Assembly (NCBI RefSeq): GCF_002287075.1
Contig: NZ_NSKE01000014.1
Location: 1-56,617, forward strand
Origin: Fodinibius salipaludis
GTDB lineage: Bacteria > Bacteroidota > Rhodothermia > Balneolales > Balneolaceae
Length of the DNA: 56,617 nucleotides
Direction: 5' to 3'
Made by a program: the position numbers and the translations under genes. The first letter of the stretch is position 1. Each line of letters starts with the position of its first letter. Of this stretch, positions 34,919 to 43,600 are shown in pieces. The notes below the pieces were generated by a model. That model was not told the origin of the DNA. It worked only from the letters and a program-made list of their open reading frames with translations, and did no database searches.

Positions 34919-36183
34919 GAATAGGTCTCATTATTGTGATATTATTAACTTCTATATCAGCTGAAATGTTAGCTCAGGATTGGCAGACAGTATTCTCTGT
35001 TGATTCCCGGATAGGATATTCAACAAATACCTATCTTAATCCCTATTATGGAGAGTGGGGGCAAGCTGAAAATACGTCTTTTGGAGTGTTCTCGGGAGTT
35101 GGTCAAAGCACTTGGTTTGGGGACCAAGATATGGTCCAATTAACGGGGGTTGGTATTCTGGAACCCTTCTTTTCTGGGTTAGATACATGGAAAGGTGGCT
35201 TGGCTCTGGCAAGATATCAGCATCAATTTAGTCGTTCGGTAAGTGGAGGAATAGAAATGGGAGGTAGTTATTTTAGTTCCACTTTTAGTCGGAGCATGGT
35301 TTGGGTTCAACCCACATTTTCGTGGTCACCTACGCCCTTTAGCCAGTTAAAAATAAAAGCGGGTTCAAACTTTCGTTCTTATCGAGATTATATGGTTGAC
35401 AGCGTGGAGACCTCGATTTATGATCGATCTGATTTATATGCTCTTGAGTATGAAACGTGGCCCAGCTTTAACTGGCAATTATCTACAGGCTTGTATGGAA
35501 ATTTCGATTCTTTCCCAGATATACAGGAGGGATTTAGCTCATTTGTAGCTGCGAGCCGGATTTTTAATAAAGGTTCAAAAATCAGATTTAAAGTTGGTCT
35601 TGAACAGTATCAAAATGAACAGACGGTAACTACCGGTGGTGGAGGTGGCGGCTTTCCTCCTGTTGGGGGCAGCCCCTCTGGGACGACAGAAACTATAAAA
35701 GAAACCAATCGAATATTTCGGTTAGGAATTGAAGGTAGTGTCCCCATTAGCCAACGGTTGACGGCTTTTGTGAGTGCAGAGGGGTTACGTTATAACACTA
35801 CAGCGACTGATCAGAATATTAATGATGTAAAGATTTCCGGTGGAATTAGATTATCCCTGCAACCTGAATCAAGAAAGGAAAAAAGAAAAATATCACCGGA
35901 ATGGAATAGCGGAAAAGAAATACAACAGGTAGAGATTTCTTATTCGGGGGATGGACGTATTTATTTGGTAGGTGATTTTAATAACTGGTCGCGTCCAGGC
36001 AAACCACTCGTAAATGTGAAGAAGAATCGGTACAGGGCCGAACTGGAGCTGGATGCTGGTTCTTATGAATATAAAGTGTTAAAAATTGAGGATGGAGAAG
36101 AAAGCTGGATCGAGTTTTCCAGCGATACGTATACCGTCGAAGATGGATTTGGCGGAAGTAATGCATTGCTATTAGTTCAATAA
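34915..36183 (+). CDS. Outer-membrane beta-barrel-like protein with C-terminal CBM48 domain
   Basis: A 422-residue exported protein. Signal peptide about 1-20 (IVILLTSISAEMLAQD). Residues about 22-325 are rich in alternating aromatic/polar strands and glycine (for example SRIGYSTNTYLNPYYGEWG, GIEMGGSYFSSTF, LSTGLYGNFDSF), with a GGGGGGF-type loop near 243-248, as in an outer-membrane barrel of 12-16 strands. Residues about 335-422 form a CBM48-like module: RIYLVGDFNNWSRPGKPL, YEYKVLKIEDGEE and VEDGFGGSNALLLV. That module closely mirrors the tail of the anti-sigma protein encoded just before. The start overlaps the anti-sigma stop (ATGA). Function unknown. Confidence 0.72.
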   Translation: MRIGLIIVILLTSISAEMLAQDWQTVFSVDSRIGYSTNTYLNPYYGEWGQAENTSFGVFSGVGQSTWFGDQDMVQLTGVGILEPFFSGLDTWKGGLALARYQHQFSRSVSGGIEMGGSYFSSTFSRSMVWVQPTFSWSPTPFSQLKIKAGSNFRSYRDYMVDSVETSIYDRSDLYALEYETWPSFNWQLSTGLYGNFDSFPDIQEGFSSFVAASRIFNKGSKIRFKVGLEQYQNEQTVTTGGGGGGFPPVGGSPSGTTETIKETNRIFRLGIEGSVPISQRLTAFVSAEGLRYNTTATDQNINDVKISGGIRLSLQPESRKEKRKISPEWNSGKEIQQVEISYSGDGRIYLVGDFNNWSRPGKPLVNVKKNRYRAELELDAGSYEYKVLKIEDGEESWIEFSSDTYTVEDGFGGSNALLLVQ

Positions 36184-36201
36184 ATTTAAAATGAAACGAA
36201 T

Positions 36202-37110
36202 ATGATGAAGGTTTTTAATCTACATATAAAGGTAATTGCGCTTTTGGTCTTTGCCTGTGCTTGTTTGGGTATTCCTGATAATGCCCTTGGTCAAACGGAA
36301 GCACTTGATAAACTGGTAGAGCGGGCAGATAATGCAGGAATAGAACGATCTGTAATTGAAGATTTGAAGGCAAGAAAGGAAGCAAGGGGTTTAAGTAATC
36401 AACAACTGGAAAACATGATTGAGCCGGCTGTACAGCTTGCTGAAGATAACTTGCCGGCAAATCATGTGTTGCAAAAAGCACTCGAAGGATTATCAAAAGG
36501 AGTGCCCGATGCGCGAATTGTTCCTTATATAAATAGAATGAGCAGTGCCACTCGACAGGCAGCAGAGGTAGTTGATCCGTGGATGGAAAAGCCGGAAGTG
36601 CGACAAATAATGGACCGGCAAAATGAGTTATCACCGGGAGAAAGTATGCGTAATAGGCTTGTGGAGTCCTCATCTCGGGCCATAACACAAAATGTTTCGC
36701 CAGAAAATATTAGCCAGCTTCTGGCGGATGTGGGCGAAAAATCAGTACTTTCAAAAACTACAGGAGCTGACATTGTTTCTGCAATGGATATTGTTTCTGA
36801 CCTACCCATGCAGGATCATCCCGAACTTACGCGGTCATTTATTACCCGGGCGTTAAAAGGTGGATTTAGGGCGGGGGAATTTCAGAAACTGCCCATGGCT
36901 TTAAATATGGCACAGAAACGGAGTCAAATTCCTGCATCAAATATTATTCAAGGGGTTGGAAATCAGTTGCAGAAAGGAGTTCCGGCGCAAGATATTTTAC
37001 AAAATTTGTTTGATGGAAATATCGGAGGTGGCCCGCCGGGCGATATCCCCAAAGGAATGGAAAATAATCGTGGGAAGGGGAATAGAGGTAACAATTCAGG
37101 TAATGGATAA
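36202..37110 (+). CDS. Secreted helical-repeat protein of unknown function
   Basis: A 302-residue protein I do not recognise. It has a signal peptide (about 1-30, ending DNALGQ) and is predicted almost entirely helical, with repeated elements: LKARKEARGLSNQQLENMIEPAVQLAEDNLPANHVLQKALEGLSKGVPDARI, later FITRALKGGFRAGEFQKLPMALNMAQKRSQIPASNIIQGVGNQLQKGVPAQDI. The segments LQKALEGLSKGVPDARI and IQGVGNQLQKGVPAQDI repeat a pattern around GVPxxxI. The C-terminus is a Gly/Asn/Pro-rich low-complexity tail (NNRGKGNRGNNSGNG). It starts 18 bases after the barrel gene and is the last gene of the sigma operon. Confidence 0.6.
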   Translation: MMKVFNLHIKVIALLVFACACLGIPDNALGQTEALDKLVERADNAGIERSVIEDLKARKEARGLSNQQLENMIEPAVQLAEDNLPANHVLQKALEGLSKGVPDARIVPYINRMSSATRQAAEVVDPWMEKPEVRQIMDRQNELSPGESMRNRLVESSSRAITQNVSPENISQLLADVGEKSVLSKTTGADIVSAMDIVSDLPMQDHPELTRSFITRALKGGFRAGEFQKLPMALNMAQKRSQIPASNIIQGVGNQLQKGVPAQDILQNLFDGNIGGGPPGDIPKGMENNRGKGNRGNNSGNG

Positions 37111-37210
37111 ATAGCTTCCTAAAAGCTTTTTAAAGGTTTCTCGGTCATTTGGATTCCGTGCTGAGGCTGTTTTATCAAGAGAAATAGTAAACCTATCCCA
37201 AAAAAGTTAG

Positions 37211-37235
37211 TAACCTTTCAAAATTCCGGTCGTCA
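37211..37235 (+). promoter_or_regulatory. ECF-type promoter before the DUF4382 gene
   Basis: TTAGTAAC (37208-37215), 16 bases (37216-37231), then CGTCA (37232-37236). Both elements and the spacing equal those upstream of the sigma gene at 33556-33584, while the spacers differ. It lies 42 bases before the start codon at 37278. It makes the DUF4382 gene a predicted member of the regulon of the sigma factor encoded 3.6 kb upstream. Confidence 0.72.
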
Positions 37236-37277
37236 TACCCCCTTATTTAATATTAATAAATCTACAGGGTGGTAAGT

Positions 37278-38093
37278 ATGACTACACAGAAACTACTACA
37301 AATACCATTTGTATTGTTAATAGTTACTTCCATTGTATTTGCGGGTTGTGATAGCGGAATCAATGCTGATGGCGATACTGGAACAATGGAGGTATTAATG
37401 CATGATGCCCCCGCCAATTATGATGAGGTAAATGTATTTGTCGAACGAGTTGAGGTTAATAATAGTGAAAGTGACGAAGGTTGGATAGAACTTAATAGTC
37501 CCCAGCAATCATATGACCTTCTTGAGCTTACCAATGGAGCTACCGAAGTTCTCGGTTCAGCAGAATTACCCGTCGGAACGTACGAGCAAGTTCGTCTTAT
37601 TCTTAGCAGTGAAAATCACAGCGTGGTCGTTGATGGAAAAGAACACAGTATGTTTGTACCAAGCGGGGAACAAACAGGTATCAAGCTAAATGTAAATGCT
37701 GAAATAGAACCTGACTTTACCTATACCATGCTGCTCGATTTTGATGCAGCGCGCTCGGTTGTGGTAAGAGGAAATCAGCAAGCGGGAGAAAGCTATTTGT
37801 TGAAACCGGTAATAAAAGCAACAAATGAAGCTGTGACCGGAAATATTGCAGGAGCTGTTGAGCCTGTTGATTCTGATCCATTTGTATATGCTATAGCCGG
37901 AGGAGATACCCTTTCTTCCACTAAAGCTGATACGTCGAATGGCAAATTTAAGCTTATTGGGTTGGAAGAAGGCTCATATACTGTTTCAGTTGATCCTACC
38001 AATGATTCTTATGCAACAGAGAATGTAGATGATGTTGAAGTAAGTGTAGGAGAAACCACGGAACTGGAAACAATTACTGTTCCTGAGAATTAA
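37278..38093 (+). CDS. DUF4382 lipoprotein
   Basis: A 271-residue lipoprotein. Signal peptide with lipobox FAGC at residues 21-24, so Cys24 is the lipidated residue. DUF4382 covers about 35-190 (MEVLMHDAPANYDEVNVFVERVEVNNSESDEGWIELN, then LLELTNGATEVLGSAELPVGTYEQVRLIL), a beta-rich domain common in archaeal and bacterial surface lipoproteins. A carboxypeptidase-like regulatory domain (about 191-265) follows: GNIAGAVEPVDSDPFVYAI and GKFKLIGLEEGSYTVSV. It is probably anchored in the outer membrane; the molecular role of DUF4382 is not known. It has an ECF-type promoter and its own terminator, and precedes the pilin-like genes. Confidence 0.85.
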   Translation: MTTQKLLQIPFVLLIVTSIVFAGCDSGINADGDTGTMEVLMHDAPANYDEVNVFVERVEVNNSESDEGWIELNSPQQSYDLLELTNGATEVLGSAELPVGTYEQVRLILSSENHSVVVDGKEHSMFVPSGEQTGIKLNVNAEIEPDFTYTMLLDFDAARSVVVRGNQQAGESYLLKPVIKATNEAVTGNIAGAVEPVDSDPFVYAIAGGDTLSSTKADTSNGKFKLIGLEEGSYTVSVDPTNDSYATENVDDVEVSVGETTELETITVPEN

Positions 38094-38113
38094 TCGGGAA
38101 TTGTTGTATATAT

Positions 38114-38160
38114 AAAGCAAGTCCGTCGAGGAGATAGTATCTGCTCGGCGGTTTTGCTTT
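38114..38160 (+). terminator. Terminator after the DUF4382 gene
   Basis: AAAGCAA at 38114-38120 pairs with TTGCTTT at 38154-38160, and inside it CCGTCGAG pairs with CTCGGCGG (with G-U). The 3' arm is T-rich (GTTTTGCTTT). It lies 20 bases after the DUF4382 stop and separates that gene from the pilin-like operon. Confidence 0.75.
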
Positions 38161-38251
38161 AAAACTCCAAATATTAGAATTAAGCAGTTAGTATTGACTT
38201 AATGTTAAAACTTTCTAATGTTGCAATAACATTATCATAAATTGAAAAGTT

Positions 38252-38806
38252 ATGGTTGGTTACGGGGAAGTATTACAAACAATCGGGGCGATGGTGATTT
38301 TTTCGCTGATATTACTTAGCGCCACCAGCATGATTCAGCGGAATACCTACATGCAGATAGAAGGAGAATTGGAGCAGGAAGTTGTTGCTTTGGCACAAGA
38401 TATCATTGAAGAGGGCCGGACGAAAGAATTTGACGAAGTTTCCGTCGATGCGGCGGCACCACCTGCAGATATACCGGGTGATTTTGCAACCCTTTCTACT
38501 TTGGGACCAGAAACCAGTGGTACTCAAAATGATGATCTAAATGGAGATGGAGAGGTGAGTCGCCATGAGTTTGATGATTTTGACGACTATCATGATTGGG
38601 ATGATGTGATAGAAACGGAGCATGGAGAGTTTAATATCCGTGCAGAGGTATTTTATGTGGATGAGACAAATTACGACTCAACGAATACACAAACGACGTT
38701 TAAGAAATTACGAGTCTATATAACCAGTAAATACTTGAATGGGCAAAATTCGGGTGATCTAACGTTATATAGTTTGGAATTTGTAAGAAATTACTACGCT
38801 GATTAG
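38252..38806 (+). CDS. PilV-like minor-pilin-type protein
   Basis: A 184-residue protein with one N-terminal TM helix at about 11-28 (IGAMVIFSLILLSATSMI). The following helix EGELEQEVVALAQDIIEEGRTKEFDEV has the layout of PilV/GspI minor pilins (ALAxxxIEExRxxxFDE). A DLNGDGEVSRHEFDD segment resembles an EF-hand calcium loop (DxNxDGxxxxxE). It lacks a classic G-F-xxx-E prepilin peptidase site; only a short MVG leader precedes the helix. It is the first of three tandem pilin-like genes with short gaps (14-18 bases). Assembly with a type IV pilus or type II secretion system elsewhere in the genome is an inference. Confidence 0.6.
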   Translation: MVGYGEVLQTIGAMVIFSLILLSATSMIQRNTYMQIEGELEQEVVALAQDIIEEGRTKEFDEVSVDAAAPPADIPGDFATLSTLGPETSGTQNDDLNGDGEVSRHEFDDFDDYHDWDDVIETEHGEFNIRAEVFYVDETNYDSTNTQTTFKKLRVYITSKYLNGQNSGDLTLYSLEFVRNYYAD

Positions 38807-38820
38807 CGGAGGATAGTATT

Positions 38821-39453
38821 ATGAATTTAGGTTTAATGACAAGCTATATTATCGGGGGAATCCTTTTAATAGGAATTCTTGCGATGAATATGTCCTTGTC
38901 CAATAGTTCAACAGAGTTAACGCTTACACAAACGACTCGTGAGAAGGCAAAGGGGGTACAGGAGTTCATAACGCATGATATCCAAAAGATGGGATATAAT
39001 CGGGAAGGTAAAACCAATCCTATTTTGGTAGAAGCAGATAGTTACAAGATTATATTTCGCAGTAACATCGATAACAGTACTGATAACTCGGTTGAATTGA
39101 TAACCTGGGAATTTACAAGTACGTTAGTTGGCAACGGAAATCCTAATGCATATGTGTTAAAAAGAACAGTTAGGGATGCCGATACCAAGAATATAATAAG
39201 TGAAACCCCTATACGATTGGGAGTAACGAATTTTAATATTAAGTATCTGGACGAATATGGTGAACCGGTTAGTAACCATATGTCAACACCGGTTGTAGGT
39301 TCTGATTTATTAGATGATATACGACAGCTATATATTACTCTGGAATTACAAAGTGCCGCAAAAGTATATCAAAATTCAGGCGGAGATGGGCGATTTGTAC
39401 GTACTATTTGGGAAAAGCGTTTTTCCCCGCCGAATTTAGAAGAGATTAAATAA
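38821..39453 (+). CDS. PilW-like minor-pilin-type protein
   Basis: A 210-residue protein with an N-terminal TM helix at about 7-25 (TSYIIGGILLIGILAMNM). The following amphipathic helix ELTLTQTTREKAKGVQEFITHDIQKMGYNREG strongly recalls PilW/GspJ-type pilins (Q-x-x-xR-x-x-x-x-x-Ixx-DIxxMGY). The rest is beta-rich (KIIFRSNIDNS, ELITWEFTSTL, VLKRTVRD), as in a pilin head. It has no conserved G-1/E+5 signature. It starts 14 bases after the PilV-like gene. Confidence 0.6.
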   Translation: MNLGLMTSYIIGGILLIGILAMNMSLSNSSTELTLTQTTREKAKGVQEFITHDIQKMGYNREGKTNPILVEADSYKIIFRSNIDNSTDNSVELITWEFTSTLVGNGNPNAYVLKRTVRDADTKNIISETPIRLGVTNFNIKYLDEYGEPVSNHMSTPVVGSDLLDDIRQLYITLELQSAAKVYQNSGGDGRFVRTIWEKRFSPPNLEEIK

Positions 39454-39471
39454 TAATTAAGAGGTGTTATT

Positions 39472-40599
39472 ATGGGACGAGCAATGTTAATAATATGTGC
39501 CGGCATGTTGGTTGCGCTCGGCATTGTAGCAATGGGAACGTCAAGTCAGGGCAAACTGATGACGGAAAAAACAGTTGAGTATGCCCAAAAAACACAGGCA
39601 CTGAATGCGGCACATACCGCTATTCAAATTGTGACGCAGGAGATCAATAAAAAAGGCATCGAAAACATGGATCAGCAGTATGTTGATGATAGAAACAGCA
39701 GCAATTCGTGGACTCCTTCGACAGTTAATAGTGCTGATATTGTGCTATCAATAGAGTTTTTAAATAGTGATTGGGATACGAATCCTTATTTCGAAGAAGA
39801 TAAGTTGCGAGTAATTTCTAAAGCAACGATTGATAATAAGTATGAGGCTAATGTGAAAAGTGTATACGTAGTAGCCCCATTTAGTAATCTGGTGCCCGAC
39901 TTTGCTGGGGCACTTCAGTTGCCTACCGGCTATGGTTCCTTATCCGTGGATGGTAATGCACATGATATTAATGGTACAGACCCTGATTGTAGTGAATCGA
40001 GGCCACCAATTGCAGTAAATAATTCGCAAACAAAAGATGGGTTGCAAAGCCATGACTTGAATCTGGATGGTGATATTGCAGTGGATAATCAGTTAGATTA
40101 TGAACCTACCGATGAACTCATTGCGCGACTTGAAAATTCGGAAAATGCAACTACAGTCACCTCTGATTATAGTGAAAACTTGGGAACCGCTGAAAAACCC
40201 GGAGTCTTTTTCATTGATGGACAGGTAAGTTTGACAGGTCAGCAAAGTGAAGGATATGGGATTATGGTTATTAAAGATAGCGCCCATATGGATTATGAGG
40301 ATCAAGATGGAAATACCGTTAGCATCAGGGGTAATTTTGAATTTAACGGCTTGGTAATATTTGAGAATGCTCAGCTTTTCGATGGAAGTGGGACCCCTAC
40401 GATAAATGGTTCCGTATTGGTGGGTGATACCGATCCTGAAGATACTAATGAAATAGAGGTAGATTTAAGCGGTAATATTTCAATAAATTACACGTGTGCC
40501 GGAGAAAAATATGCCAAGATGGGAGCTGCTAATACCGTAAAGCAGAATAAATATACTCGTGTGGTTTCATCCGAAGAGACAAGCCTTGTGAAAAATTAG
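39472..40599 (+). CDS. PilX-like protein with a large extracellular head
   Basis: A 375-residue protein. The N-terminal TM helix is about 4-24 (AMLIICAGMLVALGIVAMG), followed by VEYAQKTQALNAAHTAIQIVTQEINKKG, similar in layout to PilX (membrane helix then A-x-x-A-x-x-A-x-x-I). The C-terminal half has regular short beta-strands and glycines (QLPTGYGSLSVDGNAHDINGTD, GVFFIDGQVSLTGQQSEGYGIMVI, IRGNFEFNGLVIFENAQLFDG), consistent with a beta-helical or polymer-like head. It ends 23 bases before the convergent hybrid kinase gene. The order V-W-X matches minor pilin operons of type IV pili, without the PilY1 gene. Confidence 0.55.
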   Translation: MGRAMLIICAGMLVALGIVAMGTSSQGKLMTEKTVEYAQKTQALNAAHTAIQIVTQEINKKGIENMDQQYVDDRNSSNSWTPSTVNSADIVLSIEFLNSDWDTNPYFEEDKLRVISKATIDNKYEANVKSVYVVAPFSNLVPDFAGALQLPTGYGSLSVDGNAHDINGTDPDCSESRPPIAVNNSQTKDGLQSHDLNLDGDIAVDNQLDYEPTDELIARLENSENATTVTSDYSENLGTAEKPGVFFIDGQVSLTGQQSEGYGIMVIKDSAHMDYEDQDGNTVSIRGNFEFNGLVIFENAQLFDGSGTPTINGSVLVGDTDPEDTNEIEVDLSGNISINYTCAGEKYAKMGAANTVKQNKYTRVVSSEETSLVKN

Positions 40600-40622
40600 G
40601 GTCGTCTTCTTAGTAAACGCTA

Positions 40623-43600
40623 CTACATAATATGGGTGCTGCCAATGCCTTTAAGATCAGCCTTTTGGAAAGATAGTTTAAACTTAGTCCCTTCTTTTAT
40701 AGGTTCATATGAGTAATCGGCACTAAGTTGTTGGGAAAGAGTATTGATGAGCTGCAGGCCCAACGTTTTATTGTCCATAACTTTATTAAAATCAGGGGGC
40801 AATCCTTTGCCATTATCCTTGACAGATAGCATTATTGCATCGTCATCTTCTTTGGCCGAAACGGTAATCTTACCTTTCTGGGTATCATCCTCAAAAGCAT
40901 GTTTTAATATGTTGGTAATCACCTCGTTTACGATAAGTGAAGAGGGAATAGCTTGATTGATATTTAGAGTTATAGAATCAACCTCAAAGTGCACATCCAG
41001 CTCAAAATCAGTTTGGAATGTATCTGAAATATTTTTCACTAATTTTCTCAGGTTATCACCGAAATCAAGATTTGAAAAACTTTCGGACTGATACAAAAGT
41101 TCATGAATAGAACCCATCGTTTGAATGCGTGCGACACTGTCGAATAGCTTTTCTCTGAATTGTCTGTTTTCTTCATCAAATGCCTGTAGTTGCATCATTC
41201 CGGCAACAACGGCCAGGTTATTTTTCACCCGATGATGAATTTCGAGTAGTAGTGTTTCTTTTTCTTTGAGTGATTCCCGAAGTTGTTTTTCATCCTTCTT
41301 ACGTTCAGTAATGTCTCTACCCACGCAAACCCAATAAAGAGAATTTTCAGGACCCTCGACAGGCGTCATAGAGACTCGAATCCAGAATTCCTCTCCATTT
41401 TTTTTGTAGTTGATAAATTCAGCATCACAGGATTCCCATCTATCCATATGTTCTCCCAGCTTTTGACGTTCTTTTAGATCCGTTTTTGGACCATTTAGCA
41501 TATGCAATGTTTTGCCTTCGGCTTCATTTTTGGAGTAGCCGGTCATCTCAGAAAAAGCATCATTAACATAAAGTATTTTACGGCCGGGAGGATTGCTGGA
41601 TTGTCCTTCAATAATAGCAACCGACTCTTTGGTGCTGGCAATGGCAGATTCAAAAAGCTGTAGCCATTTGCGTTCTTCACGTTGCCGGGTAATGTCCTGC
41701 ATAGCACCGATTATACGGGTGGCATTGCCGTCGTCATCAGTGACTACAAAAGCGCGATCATAAATGTATTTATAAGAGCCATCTGCGGCCTCAAACCGAT
41801 ACTCTAACTGCAGGCGATCAGTATTGTTATGTATGGCTTTATCAAGTTTATCAAGGATATCCTGTCGGTCATCGGGATGTAACTTATTACGCCACCACTC
41901 AGCAATATCTTGAACTCCAATTTTCTCATACCCAAACATGCTGTAGATATTCTGGTTGTATTCTATAGTATCGCTTTCCAAATCGAGATCCCAAATGGTA
42001 TCGCTTGTAGCTTTTGATACAATTTCGTAGCGTTCAACGCTTTTGCGGAGTTCTTGCTGATGTTCAATTTGATCAGTAACATCTTTTTGTATACCAATAA
42101 AACCGTCGCAATGCCCATTATTATCAAAAATGGGATCAAGGGTTAAATCAAACCAATACTTGTCGCCACTTTTTGAGTAATTGAGTACAATCTCTTGGAG
42201 AGCCTTTTGCTTTTTAAAAGCTTCTGATATGCGCTTCATCTTTTGCGGATTATTATCTGGACCCCTGACAATATTTCCAGGAGACTTACCAATTACTTCA
42301 TCAAACTGATAGCCAAGCATTTCCTCAAAAGCACTATTAACCCAGGTGAGTCGTTCATTGGGATCGGTCATGAAAATCACATCAGTGGTTTTGGATGCTA
42401 CCAAGGCAAGCTCTTCAAGTTTTTCTTCATACTCTTTACGCTCGGTAATATCTTGCAGCGATCCTATCATACGAATGGCATCACCGTTTTCGTCACGAAT
42501 AATAAAGCCCCGTTCAAAAACGGTGGCATAGGAGCCATCCTGTTTTTTGAAACGGTATTCCTGCTCCCATTTTGACTTGGAAGAATGGAGTATGTCACTT
42601 AAACTTTTTTTTGCGTCCGGGAGATCTTCGGGGTGTACATTTTGAGCCCAGTAATCAATGGAATAGGTGCCTTCTTCAATATCATAGATAAACTTGTCAT
42701 GATAACTGTCATCCCAGTAGAGAATATCTTCTTTTAGATCCCAGTCGTAGACAACATCGTCAGTGGCCTTGGTTACATATTCATACAGTTCCAGGTTTTC
42801 GCGCATTTTTTTCTCTCGTTCAATGCGTTCTGTAACATCGCGCGAGTTTGCTACAAATCCATTTACAGCTGGATTGTCGAGCATATTTGTTACAATACTT
42901 TCAATCCATCGCCATTTCCCAGCTGAATTTTTGAATTGAAAAGGGGCAAGTTCTACTCTTTTTTGCTGCTCTAGGCTTTCCAGAGCGTTTGCAACTCGCT
43001 GTTGATCATTTTCATGAATATAATCGAGAACATTTGTCCCAATGAACTCCTCAGGTGGTATTCCAAGTATAGCATTTGAGGTAGGGGCCACATATTTATA
43101 GTTGCCTTCAGGATCAAGTATAGCAATTAAGTCTGATCCTTCTTGTACTAATGACCGGAACCGCTTTTCGCTTAGTGCAAGTTTCTTTTCTGTTTCAAGA
43201 CGGTCGGTAATATCATTGGCCACAACCATTTTGGCTTTTTGGCCGTTAAAGGTAACATGGGTGCTACGGATGTTTACCTGGATTTTTGTACCATCCTTTT
43301 TTTGATGGGTATGTATGCCGCTTTCATGGATTCCCTCGGCTGATAATGAATTTTCCAGCGTATGTTCCAAATGGGGTATTTCATTTTTTGGACGAATATC
43401 CTTAATTGTCATAGAGAGAAATTCTTCCCTGCTATATCCATAATGGTCAATGGCATTCTGATTTACATCAATATATTGCAGCGTTTGTATATCATATATC
43501 CACTTGGGAAGGGGGCTCAAATCAAAAAGCTCTCGATACTGTCTTTCTGATTGACGAAGAGAGTGATTAATACGATTACGTTCAATGCTATATGAAATAC

